Shown in pieces: positions 41,574 through 50,057 of a DNA stretch of 64,000 bases. How positions within the stretch are numbered: position 1 is the first letter of the stretch; each line of letters opens with the position of its first letter. A program made the position numbers and the translations under genes. The DNA comes from Flavihumibacter cheonanensis. GTDB lineage: Bacteria > Bacteroidota > Bacteroidia > Chitinophagales > Chitinophagaceae. The stretch covers positions 1,612,001 through 1,676,000 of the forward strand of contig NZ_JAKRWF010000001.1 in NCBI RefSeq assembly GCF_022352215.1. The letters run 5' to 3'. The notes under the pieces were generated by a model, which was not told the origin of the DNA, did not search any database, and was given only the letters and a program-made list of their open reading frames with translations.

Positions 41574-44500
41574 TTATTTACCTTTTAGAGAATTTAATTG
41601 GATTATAACTTCATTATATTCACAAACGGTTTCTATATAATTTAATTGAGTTGAAATAGCCTGAGTAATATTTTGGATGAACTCAATGTACCCGATCTCT
41701 CCCTTTTCGTATGAAAAGCGGGAAATCCGCAATAATTCATTTGCCTGGCTATTACCAATTGATTGATAATAATCAATGGCTTGTTGAAGTTTTAAGTATT
41801 CATTTAATAGTTGGTAGTAAGAATTATTTAAATTAGCTGATGCAAGTTGCACTTCGGTCTGGGCAATTTTAGATTGAACTTTTGAAGCCTCTATTTTGGC
41901 CTTTTGAGATTTGGAAAAAATAGGAACTGCAACGCCTAATTGCAAACCTGCAATACGGGTTGATGGCGTGTAGCCCCTGTTAAGTTTAGCCGGGTCAAAT
42001 CCCTTTACAACGAATTGATGGAAATAACCAACATTGAAATCCGGAAGCAATTTTTTCTTTTCTGCATTTATTTCGGCCTCTGCTACAGTAATTCGTTGCT
42101 TATAATAATCAATTATGGGATGATTATACAAACCGGCAGTATCAATTGAAAACTCTTTGGCCAGTTTGTAAAATTCTGACTCTAATGGCACAATAGCATC
42201 AGTGGTATTCACTAATCTTTGCAATGCCAGTTGATTTATAGTTATGTCTATTTCTGCCTGTCTCTTTTGCAATTGAATTTCACGATATCGTGTTTCGGCT
42301 GTAAGCCTTTCAAGGTTCGAGGTTTCACCGGCATTATAACGCACCTGTGCTCTGTCATTAAAATTTCGATACAAACTATCCTGGTAATTCAGCAATTTCA
42401 ATTTTTCCTTTCCGTAGATAAGATTATAATAAGCAAGCTTGACATCTCTGATCAATTCATATTTTGCAACCTCCAGCGACTTTTCGGATAGAATCGTTTG
42501 CTGACGTAAAAAATTACTCTGTGCTTTGTATTTTCCAGGCAAGGAAATTGTTTGAGTAACTCCAATGCTATTGTCAATATTGCCGCCGCTTGTAGGATCT
42601 TGCGTCACCAGGAAATTAGTTTTCTCAATGTCGTAAGCTGTTCTTTGTAGTAATTGATTTTGCCTAATACTTAAGGAAGAAGATTTAAGCTGGTAATTAT
42701 TTTGTACAGCAATATTGATCGTTTCATCCAACGATTTTTGAACTGTTTGGGCTTTGATTATGGTTGCAGGCAGTATGCAAAATAATATCGAAATTATAAT
42801 TGCGGAGGCCGGTGGCGGAGTTTTCATACGTTTCTTTTTGAATTTTATTTTACCGGAAAAAAGGATGTACAAGGCTGGCAATACAAATAAGGTAAGAATG
42901 GTAGCTGTTATTAAGCCCCCGATAACGACCGTCGCCAAAGGCTTTTGAACTTCTGCTCCCGCACCCGTTGATAATGCCATCGGTAAAAAGCCCAATGATG
43001 CTACAGAGGCAGTCATGATTACAGGGCGAAGTCGTACCCTTGTTCCTTCTATTACCCGCTGATATATATCCGTCATACCTTCTTGTTTCAACTGGTTAAA
43101 ATATCCAATCAATACAATACCATTTAATACTGCAACTCCAAAAAGCGCAATAAAACCAACACCTGCAGAGATGCTGAAAGGCATGCCCCTAATCAATAAA
43201 GCGAAAACGCCTCCTATGGTTGCTAATGGAACAGCGGTAAAAATGAGTAGCATTTGTGAAAAAGACCTGAAAGTGATATACAATAGTAAAAGGATCAAAA
43301 ACATAGCGACAGGCACAGCAACCGACAATCGCTGTTTAGCCTCCTTCAGATTTTGAAATTGCCCGCCGTATGTTATATAATAGCCGGTTGGCAATTTTAA
43401 TTTTTGATCAAGAACTTGTTGAATATCTGCAACTGTTCTCTCTACATCCCGTCCACGAACATTAAAGCCAACATAAATCCTTCTTTTACCATCTTCTCTT
43501 GAAACCTGGGCGGGGGCATCTTTAAATTCAACCTTTGCAACCTGGTCTAAAGGCACTTTGCTTCCTGAAGGCAATGGAATATATAAGTTCTCAATATTGA
43601 CAATATTTTCACGCAAGTTTCTTTGCAACCTGACGACCATATCAAATCGCTTTTCACCTTCAAATACAACTCCTGATACATTACCAGCAAAGGCTGTTTT
43701 CAATATCATATTTACATCACTAATGTTTAATCCATATTGCGCCATTTTATCACGGTTATATTCAACTATTACCTGGGGTAAACCCGTCACTTTTTCTACA
43801 AAGGGTTCGCCTACTCCTTTTATTGGTGCAATTAATTTGGCAACTTTATTTGCATGTTGGGTTAATATGTCCAGATCATCTCCATAAATTTTAATAGCTA
43901 CATCCTGTCTTATTCCGGTCATAAGCTCATTAAATCTCATTTGCATGGGCTGTGTTATTTCCATATTCACACCGGGTAATACAGATAATGCTTCTTCCAT
44001 TTTCTCCATCATCTCTTCTTTCGTCTTAGCGGTTTTCCATTCTTCTTTCGGTTTCATAGCTACCATCATATCACCTCTCTCTATTGGCATAGGGTCGGTT
44101 GGAATTTCAGAACTTCCTATTCTTGTAACAACCTGTTTCACTTCAGGAAAGTTTTCCTTTAATATTTTTTCGGCCTTGCCAAACGTTTCTACCACTTGAG
44201 TTAAAGATGTCCCCTGCGCCATACTTATTTCTACAGTTAAATCACCTTCTTCGAGATTGGGAATAAATTCACCTCCCATTTTGCTGAATATCCAAATTGA
44301 TATGGCAAAAAGTAAAACAGCTATAGTAATTGTTAGCTTCTTAAATCTCAATACCGAAGCAAGCATAGGGGTATAGATGCGTTTCAGAAAATCGATTATC
44401 CTGTCTGATATGTTCCGTCTGTGTGTTGTCTTCCTGCTCAGAAATAATGAGCTCATCATGGGAACATAGGTCAGTGAAAGGATAAATGCACCAAGTATGG

Positions 44501-45959
44501 CAAATGCGACTGTTTGTGCCATAGGCTTAAACATTTTGCCTTCAATTCCAATAAGAGATAGCAGGGGTAAATAAACAATTAGAATTATGATTTGTCCAAA
44601 GGCAGCCGAATTCATCATACGCCTTGAACTTTCAAATACTTCATCATCCATTTGTTGTTTGGATAATTTTGGAATTCCCTGGTGATGATGCTTACTCATA
44701 GAAATCCGGTGAACTACACTTTCAACAATAATTACTGCACCGTCTACAATCAATCCAAAATCAATAGCACCTAAACTCATAAGGTTTCCGGATACTCCAA
44801 ATAATTTCATTAATGAAAAAGCGAAAAGCATTGACAGCGGAATTACTGATGCAACAACAAGACCCGCTCTCAGGTTTCCTAAAAGCAATACCAGAATAAA
44901 TATTACAATTAACGCACCTTCAATTAAATTCTTTCTTACAGTGCCGATGGCCCTTCCTACTAATTCTGTTCTGTCTATGAATGGCTCAATGATCACACCT
45001 TCGGGCAGTGATTTTTGAACCTGAGTCATTCGCTCTTTTACATTTTTAATTACCTGGTTAAAATTCTCTCCTTTTAGCATCAAAGTGATACCCGCCACTA
45101 CTTCCCCTTCACCATTTCGGGTGACTGCACCATAACGTGTTGCATTTCCATATTGAACTGTAGCCACATCTCTGATCAAGATGGGTATATTGTTGATATT
45201 TTTAACAACAATCTTTTCAATGTCAGTCAGCGTTTTTATCTGACCCAAGCCCCTGATAAAATATGTATTATTGCGTTGCTCAATGTAAGAGCCGCCGGTA
45301 TTTTCATTGTTTTTCTCCAGTGCTTCAAATATGTCTACAACGGTTAGGTTCAGAGAATTTAATTTCTCATTATCAACAGCTATTTCATATTGCTTTACAT
45401 ATCCACCCCATCCGCTTACTTCAGCAACTCCTGGTGTGCCTGCTAATTGAGTTTTAATGATCCAATCCTGCATGGTTCGCAGATCCATAGCAGAGTATTT
45501 CTTTTCATAACCCGGTTTGGTATGCAGGACATATTGATAAATTTCGCCAAGCCCTGTTGTGATGGGAGCTAAGGAAGGCTCTCCAACACCTTGTGGAATT
45601 TTGGCTTCGGCTTCTTTCAATCTTTCATTTATCTGTGCTCTTGCCCAGTAAACATCCACCTTATCCTTGAATACTATTGTGATAACAGAAATACCAGATC
45701 GGGAAATGGACCTTTTTTCAATTACATCGGGAACATTGGCCATTGATAGTTCAATCGGAGCTGTAATTATTTGCTCAACCTCCTGTGCACCTAATGTGGG
45801 AGCAAGCGTTATCACCTGAACCTGGTTATTCGTTATATCAGGAACAGCATCAATCGGTAGCCTGCTTAAAGAATAAACTCCCCAAATAACTAAGAGGGCA
45901 GTCATGGCTCCAATGGCCATTTTATTTTTTATAGAGAATTTGATGATTTTTTCAAACAT
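41574..45959 (-). CDS. CzcA-type RND metal pump fused to TolC-like outer-membrane protein
   Basis: This is a 1461-residue protein. Residues 1 to ~1045 form a complete CzcA/CusA-type proton antiporter with 12 helices: RLPIDAVPDITNNQVQV at the start, the TM4 proton-relay Asp in FGLIVDGAVIIVES and FIPNLEEGDLTVEISMAQG in the porter domain. Residues ~1050-1461 form a TolC/CzcC-like domain, preceded by an internal signal-like helix (AIIISILFCILPATIIKAQ) and containing two coiled-coil halves. The fusion ties pump and channel in one gene and is known from other Bacteroidota. With the CzcB protein it makes a complete tripartite exporter. Confidence 0.92.
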   Translation of the reverse strand: MFEKIIKFSIKNKMAIGAMTALLVIWGVYSLSRLPIDAVPDITNNQVQVITLAPTLGAQEVEQIITAPIELSMANVPDVIEKRSISRSGISVITIVFKDKVDVYWARAQINERLKEAEAKIPQGVGEPSLAPITTGLGEIYQYVLHTKPGYEKKYSAMDLRTMQDWIIKTQLAGTPGVAEVSGWGGYVKQYEIAVDNEKLNSLNLTVVDIFEALEKNNENTGGSYIEQRNNTYFIRGLGQIKTLTDIEKIVVKNINNIPILIRDVATVQYGNATRYGAVTRNGEGEVVAGITLMLKGENFNQVIKNVKERMTQVQKSLPEGVIIEPFIDRTELVGRAIGTVRKNLIEGALIVIFILVLLLGNLRAGLVVASVIPLSMLFAFSLMKLFGVSGNLMSLGAIDFGLIVDGAVIIVESVVHRISMSKHHHQGIPKLSKQQMDDEVFESSRRMMNSAAFGQIIILIVYLPLLSLIGIEGKMFKPMAQTVAFAILGAFILSLTYVPMMSSLFLSRKTTHRRNISDRIIDFLKRIYTPMLASVLRFKKLTITIAVLLFAISIWIFSKMGGEFIPNLEEGDLTVEISMAQGTSLTQVVETFGKAEKILKENFPEVKQVVTRIGSSEIPTDPMPIERGDMMVAMKPKEEWKTAKTKEEMMEKMEEALSVLPGVNMEITQPMQMRFNELMTGIRQDVAIKIYGDDLDILTQHANKVAKLIAPIKGVGEPFVEKVTGLPQVIVEYNRDKMAQYGLNISDVNMILKTAFAGNVSGVVFEGEKRFDMVVRLQRNLRENIVNIENLYIPLPSGSKVPLDQVAKVEFKDAPAQVSREDGKRRIYVGFNVRGRDVERTVADIQQVLDQKLKLPTGYYITYGGQFQNLKEAKQRLSVAVPVAMFLILLLLYITFRSFSQMLLIFTAVPLATIGGVFALLIRGMPFSISAGVGFIALFGVAVLNGIVLIGYFNQLKQEGMTDIYQRVIEGTRVRLRPVIMTASVASLGFLPMALSTGAGAEVQKPLATVVIGGLITATILTLFVLPALYILFSGKIKFKKKRMKTPPPASAIIISILFCILPATIIKAQTVQKSLDETINIAVQNNYQLKSSSLSIRQNQLLQRTAYDIEKTNFLVTQDPTSGGNIDNSIGVTQTISLPGKYKAQSNFLRQQTILSEKSLEVAKYELIRDVKLAYYNLIYGKEKLKLLNYQDSLYRNFNDRAQVRYNAGETSNLERLTAETRYREIQLQKRQAEIDITINQLALQRLVNTTDAIVPLESEFYKLAKEFSIDTAGLYNHPIIDYYKQRITVAEAEINAEKKKLLPDFNVGYFHQFVVKGFDPAKLNRGYTPSTRIAGLQLGVAVPIFSKSQKAKIEASKVQSKIAQTEVQLASANLNNSYYQLLNEYLKLQQAIDYYQSIGNSQANELLRISRFSYEKGEIGYIEFIQNITQAISTQLNYIETVCEYNEVIIQLNSLKGK

Positions 45960-45964
45960 GATTT

Positions 45965-46147
45965 TTAGTGTTTAGAAACCAATCGGTAGTATTTAATTGC
46001 AATTCCTGCAATAGCCATCAACATAATAATACCAAACAGTATCATTGTAATTATTTTTATAACCCGCATCCACTTTGGCTTTACAGGGTCTTTTATTTTG
46101 CTGTAAACTGTTTTTCTACGTGTTGATGACTTTTTGTTTTTAGCCAT
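45965..46147 (-). CDS. Small membrane protein, 60 aa
   Basis: The start is the ATG at 46147 (MAKNKKSSTRRKTVYSK); an upstream GTG or other start is less likely. A strongly basic N-terminus precedes one membrane helix (IKIITMILFGIIMLMAIAGI). It is encoded five bases before the CzcA-TolC gene and may be a pump-associated small subunit. The family is not recognised. Confidence 0.55.
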   Translation of the reverse strand: MAKNKKSSTRRKTVYSKIKDPVKPKWMRVIKIITMILFGIIMLMAIAGIAIKYYRLVSKH

Positions 46148-46220
46148 AACCACATGGTAAACGAAATGATAAAAATGTAATAGACAGTGCATGATTGATG
46201 CACTGATGCGAATGGGAGAA

Positions 46221-46541
46221 TTAAGCAGCTAATTTGGGTGGCTGCCAGATGGAATAAGAAACTTCTGTATTAAGGTTTTCGTTATGCAGAGGATACTTTT
46301 CTGATTTGAAAAATATTTTTACAACCTGTGTTTTGTTCAAGGGATTATAAAAGGCAGATGCAGCACAACAAGAGCAGGTGCAGAAAGGTGTACAGGCCTC
46401 TTTAGTATGATTATGTTCCTGGTGATTGGTGGAAGCCGAAATTTTTACTTCTGCTTTTGCACTGCACTCTGTACTGTCGCTGCACGGAAGGCATGACAGG
46501 TAGAGCAGGAAAAAAGCCAAAAAGGAGAATAAAAATTTCAT
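46221..46541 (-). CDS. Exported Cys/His-rich small protein (DUF6660-like)
   Basis: This 106-residue protein has a signal peptide (FLFSFLAFFLLYLSCLPC). The mature part has HQEHNHTKEACTPFCTCSCC, a dense Cys/His cluster that should bind soft metals. It resembles small exported proteins annotated as DUF6660 near metal efflux genes. It is the first gene ahead of the small membrane protein and the CzcA-TolC fusion. The region just upstream holds a -7 box and phased repeats. Confidence 0.72.
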   Translation of the reverse strand: MKFLFSFLAFFLLYLSCLPCSDSTECSAKAEVKISASTNHQEHNHTKEACTPFCTCSCCAASAFYNPLNKTQVVKIFFKSEKYPLHNENLNTEVSYSIWQPPKLAA

Positions 46542-46542
46542 T

Positions 46543-46613
46543 GTTGCAAAAGTAACGGGATATGTTGCAAATTCGTATAAAATTGGAGGTTAAAATGGTA
46601 ATATGGTTGCAAA
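46543..46613 (-). promoter_or_regulatory. Phased GTTGCAAA repeats with a -7 box
   Basis: GTTGCAAA (plus strand) occurs at 46543, 46564 and 46606, spaced 21 and 42 bases, i.e. whole helical turns. On the minus strand TACTTTTG (46554-46547) fits the -7 box and overlaps the nearest copy, with five bases to the ATG at 46541. No standard -33 box is seen. This suggests a regulator-binding array at the head of the czc-like operon. Confidence 0.45.
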
Positions 46614-46666
46614 AACCAGTAAATCAAGGAGTTTTTTACGTATTTCGACAGGCAAGCCAAAGTACA

Positions 46667-47899
46667 CTAAAGGACAAGATTCGCCACTTTAATTGTCTTT
46701 TCCTTATCATCCGTCCATGCAAAAACTAAATTGTTACCAGATTTTGTCATCTGGGGAAATCCACTTGACCTCGATTCTGCTGAGGAAGCAATTGTTATAG
46801 AAGCTTCTTTTTTACCATCCTTGTAAACTTTCACTGCTTTTATCACGGCCCCTTCCATCCAACTGACCATTGCGCTTTTATCATCCAGCATAACAACGTC
46901 AACACGGCCAATCCCTTTTCCTTCATCAATACGAACAGGCGCATTAAACGTAGCACCCCCGTCTGCAGAGAAAACGACATTCACCTGTGTTTTTTTATCA
47001 GGAGATGAAAACCATACCACGGCAACAGTATTATCCTGTGCAGCAATTCTGGGTCCATTGACAGGGCATCCCTCAATTTTCCATTTGTCGGAAAAAACAG
47101 GTTTCGGCAATGTCCACTGACCGTTTACAAACCGAACAATAGAGATATCTCTTATTTCTGCTTCTGACCTGTCCCTATAAACTACAACAGGCCCATTTGC
47201 AGTGATGGCAGCACTTGTCTGGCAACAGTCACATACACGGTTATCCAATTCCCACTCACTGGATTTCTTTCCCTGCTTATCTACTATGGCACCACGAATT
47301 GTCATTTGTCCATGATGCCCCTCTTCATGTTTTCCTTCGCCTTCCATTGCAGCATTCCTTCCATCGAGCCATGAAATAAAATAATTGTCTTCGTATGGAA
47401 CTATTGAAACAAAACCATGCTCTGCTTTTTTTCCATCATCATGAAGAATGTTTGGATCACTCCATGTCTTTCCCTGGTCAACAGATGTAGTTATTTTTAC
47501 ATCGTAGGTATAAGTGCCTTTTTCGCTTTTTTCTAAAAAATGTGCAACCATGGCTTTGCCTCCATCGGTAGCCAATTGAGGATAATCCGCCCAATTCACA
47601 AACCAATTATCGCCTGAACTTATCACAATAGGTTCAGACCATTGCTCAATATTTAAAGCAGAAAATTTCAATAAACTTTTCTCCTTTGTTTTCTCTACCC
47701 AGGATAAATAAACCACCCCATTTTTATCAGTAAATAAATACGGTTCTGCGCTTCCTGAATCAGCAGGTGATGAAAGATATTTTAAGTTACTGTTAGCAAT
47801 ATCTGCCGACTCATTTTTTTGACTGTCTGTTTGTTTTGGTGAATTTTTGCAGGAAGACAACGCAACGATAAATAATAAAGTACTTACTAGCTTATTCAT
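46667..47899 (-). CDS. BNR-repeat (sialidase-fold) lipoprotein
   Basis: This is a 410-residue lipoprotein (VSTLLFIVALSSC). Asp-box repeats S-x-D-x-G-x-T-W occur at TSVDQGKTWSDP and FSADGGATFNAP; the whole looks like a six-bladed propeller. A Cys cluster NRVCDCCQTSAAI in the middle and a His-rich loop GKHEEGHHGQM are unusual for a sialidase and could bind metal. No catalytic Arg triad is obvious, so enzymatic sialidase action is doubtful. The TlpA gene just upstream overlaps it by eight bases. Confidence 0.75.
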   Translation of the reverse strand: MNKLVSTLLFIVALSSCKNSPKQTDSQKNESADIANSNLKYLSSPADSGSAEPYLFTDKNGVVYLSWVEKTKEKSLLKFSALNIEQWSEPIVISSGDNWFVNWADYPQLATDGGKAMVAHFLEKSEKGTYTYDVKITTSVDQGKTWSDPNILHDDGKKAEHGFVSIVPYEDNYFISWLDGRNAAMEGEGKHEEGHHGQMTIRGAIVDKQGKKSSEWELDNRVCDCCQTSAAITANGPVVVYRDRSEAEIRDISIVRFVNGQWTLPKPVFSDKWKIEGCPVNGPRIAAQDNTVAVVWFSSPDKKTQVNVVFSADGGATFNAPVRIDEGKGIGRVDVVMLDDKSAMVSWMEGAVIKAVKVYKDGKKEASITIASSAESRSSGFPQMTKSGNNLVFAWTDDKEKTIKVANLVL

Positions 47900-48398
47900 T
47901 TTTATTTACAATTTTAAGTATCATGTCAATATTGCTCTTTTCGTCCCACTTGCGATAACCCGATTCAGAAAACACAAGACTACCGTCAGGATTAAATATA
48001 TAAGTTGTTGGCAAAACCTGGAGGCCTAACTCTTCGCTGTTTTGAATTTGGCAATAAGTGAGATTAAAATTATGAGCTTTTTTGAACGCATCAATTTCTT
48101 CTATTGCTTCGTTGGAAGCGATTAAAAAAACGACTTTTTCCTTATTCAAAATATTCTGTGCTTTTTCAATCGTTGGCATTTCTGCAATACAAGGCTTGCA
48201 CCAGGTAGCCCAAAAATTGAGAAATATTGTTTTCCCTGCATATTTTTTTAAACTGAAAGAATTACTTTTTAAGTCTGCTAATTTTATTTTCTCAAATGTC
48301 GTATCTGGCAGAATAGTAACCGGCTTGTCTTTATTCACTTCTTTGCAGCTTATAAACAACAAAACAACTGAGAGGCTTAATAGCCGGAGAGTATTCAT
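47892..48398 (-). CDS. TlpA-like thioredoxin lipoprotein
   Basis: This 168-residue protein starts at the ATG at 48398 (MNTLRLLSLSVVLLFISC, a lipoprotein signal). It has a thioredoxin fold with redox motif WATWCKPCIAEMP and cis-Pro LPTTYIFNPDGS. It overlaps the BNR lipoprotein gene by eight bases. It may keep the Cys clusters of that protein, or of the other exported metal-binders, reduced. It is a second TlpA-type protein in the window and not closely similar to the one at 20,995. Confidence 0.88.
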   Translation of the reverse strand: MNTLRLLSLSVVLLFISCKEVNKDKPVTILPDTTFEKIKLADLKSNSFSLKKYAGKTIFLNFWATWCKPCIAEMPTIEKAQNILNKEKVVFLIASNEAIEEIDAFKKAHNFNLTYCQIQNSEELGLQVLPTTYIFNPDGSLVFSESGYRKWDEKSNIDMILKIVNKNE

Positions 48399-48421
48399 TT
48401 TTTGTAGTAACATATTTGACA

Positions 48422-48895
48422 TTATGGATGGTGTAAGTTGTGAACATGATGTAAAGAATCCATTGTATGGTGATGACAAATATGATGTCCCGGATGATGT
48501 TCACAGTTAACGTGGTGATGATTGTTGGTTATGGTAACAAGTGAATCATTGAGGTGCCCGGGATATTTGGGATGATGATGGCCATGGTGATTAATAGTTG
48601 GATTATAAGGTACCCATTGATGGCTATGGTCATCATGAATGTATGTGCCATGATGATAGACATTGTGGTGATGCCAGAACAAGGAGTCATGATGATGATA
48701 GACGCTGTCCCAATAAAGACGCTGCGTATGATTCGGAGCGGTTATGAGGCTATTCACTGACTGTCGCATATCGGATAACTCCCCGGTCATAGCAACAGAA
48801 GCAGAAAGATCGTCTTGCTGAATAGTTTCCGTGGACTCATTTTTATTGCAGGACAAAACAAAAACTGCTATAATTAAAACGTAAATCGGTTTCAT
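48422..48895 (-). CDS. Extremely His-rich lipoprotein
   Basis: This is a 157-residue lipoprotein (YVLIIAVFVLSC). I count 33 His, nearly all in the last ~95 residues, in pairs and triplets separated by Asp, Asn, Tyr and Pro (YHHHDSLFWHHHNVYHHG, NHHGHHHPKYPGH, CEHHPGHHICHHH). It should act as an envelope sponge or buffer for Ni, Cu, Zn or Co. No other domain is present. It is encoded ahead of the TlpA and BNR genes on the same strand (24 bases to TlpA). Confidence 0.8.
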   Translation of the reverse strand: MKPIYVLIIAVFVLSCNKNESTETIQQDDLSASVAMTGELSDMRQSVNSLITAPNHTQRLYWDSVYHHHDSLFWHHHNVYHHGTYIHDDHSHQWVPYNPTINHHGHHHPKYPGHLNDSLVTITNNHHHVNCEHHPGHHICHHHTMDSLHHVHNLHHP

Positions 48896-48990
48896 ATTTT
48901 TTTGTTTGGTGTAGTAATATTTTTAATGAGTTGGATTCAGTATATTATCTAAAAGTCTTGAAATGAAAGATAGTTTTTATAATTGATTTC

Positions 48991-49713
48991 TTACAGACTA
49001 GGTATTTCTTTATCGCCGTTTTGTTTTGATTTTGAGATCATTAGGATGACACCAATCAGAATAAAAGGAATACTTAGTATTTGTCCCATATTTATTATCA
49101 TAGTATTTTCAAAAGTCTCCTGGTTTTCCTTTACAAATTCAACTAAAAATCTTACAGAAAACAGCATTATCAGAAAACTTCCAAAAACAAAACCTTGCTG
49201 TACTTTTTCTATTTTCTTTTTATATAGGAACCAGAGAATACCAAAAATAATCAGGTATGATATAGCCTCATACAATTGTGCAGGATGCCGTGGAATCATA
49301 TCAACTCTTTCAAAAATAAAAGCCCAAGCAACATTGGTTGGCTTACCAATAATTTCGGAATTAAAAAGATTACCAATACGGATAAAAAAAGCGGAGAGGG
49401 CTACAACAATTACAAGCCTGTCCATTATCCATAAAAATGATTGTTTATATTTCCAGCAATACCATATAACTGCAATAATTATCCCAATGGCAGCGCCATG
49501 ACTTGCCAATCCCTGGTATCCTGTCAATTCAAATTTTCCGTTTCTAATACTGAATGGTAAAATAATTTCCAGCAAATGATTCTTATAGTAGCCAAATTCA
49601 TAAAACAGTGTGTGACCTAACCGGGCTCCGGCAATCGTTCCAATAAAAATATAGACTGATAATTTATTCAGCAGTGAAAACTCACCGCACTGAGGTCTTA
49701 GGAAACCCGGCAA
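48991..49713 (-). CDS. lgt: Prolipoprotein diacylglyceryl transferase, N-terminally truncated
   Basis: This 240-residue frame covers Lgt from its second membrane helix onward: FIGTIAGARLGHTLFYE, GLASHGAAIGI (catalytic His), FFIRIGNLFNSEIIG (catalytic Arg) and RFLVEFVKENQ are all present. Lgt normally has ~60 more residues at the start. Here they are replaced by MPGFLRPQCGEFSL, encoded by one arm of the 112-bp hairpin. So the gene was cut at its 5' end and now borrows a start codon. It would add diacylglycerol to lipoprotein Cys if active, which is doubtful. The chromosomal lgt is presumably elsewhere. Confidence 0.8.
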   Translation of the reverse strand: MPGFLRPQCGEFSLLNKLSVYIFIGTIAGARLGHTLFYEFGYYKNHLLEIILPFSIRNGKFELTGYQGLASHGAAIGIIIAVIWYCWKYKQSFLWIMDRLVIVVALSAFFIRIGNLFNSEIIGKPTNVAWAFIFERVDMIPRHPAQLYEAISYLIIFGILWFLYKKKIEKVQQGFVFGSFLIMLFSVRFLVEFVKENQETFENTMIINMGQILSIPFILIGVILMISKSKQNGDKEIPSL

Positions 49714-49796
49714 CGATAAGTGCGCCCACGCCGTAGCATGAGCGTTCTCACTTATTGTCCCATTGCCTCTTTGAAAGTTCCTAAGTTTCAGTGCGG
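49685..49796. repeat. 112-bp imperfect palindrome at a module junction
   Basis: The ends CCGCACTGA and TCAGTGCGG are perfect inverted repeats. Inside them pair TTAGGAA/TTCCTAA, GGCAA/TTGCC, ATAAGTG/CACTTAT and ACGC/GCGT, so the whole can fold into one long, bulged hairpin. The left arm fuses to lgt codon sequence. It could be a MITE-like element or the scar of a transposon. Confidence 0.75.
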
Positions 49797-50057
49797 GACT
49801 TAAAGCTAAAACGCTTCAAGAATATTTTGTGCAAAGATATAATTTTAAGCGGATTTCTTTGAAATGTTAGCATAACATCATGGTTAGCACAGTGAAATAA
49901 AGGCGGGGTTTCACGCATGACGGAAATCAGGTTTTCCCGTGATAACGGTCATTCTTTAAACGGCTGTTCACGGTTTACCTTTATGCAAGATTTTATACAA
50001 CCTGGTTTTTAATACAGGACGTTCAAAATGCGAAGTCTATTGCAAGCGTAATAAAGA
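49797..50057. other. Intergenic region before the HMA-AraC gene
   Basis: No gene is seen from the hairpin to the AraC start. Two small inverted repeats are present: ATGTTA-GCA-TAACAT (49864-49878) and GTGAAA...TTTCAC (49892-49914). Either could be an operator. No consensus promoter was found. Confidence 0.45.

Noticed and set aside
46667-47899. Active sialidase
   Set aside because: Asp boxes are present, but the Arg triad and nucleophile Tyr/Glu arrangement are not evident.
49685-49796. The long hairpin as an integron attC site
   Set aside because: The ends do not show RYYYAAC/GTTRRRY boxes and no integrase or cassette array is present.
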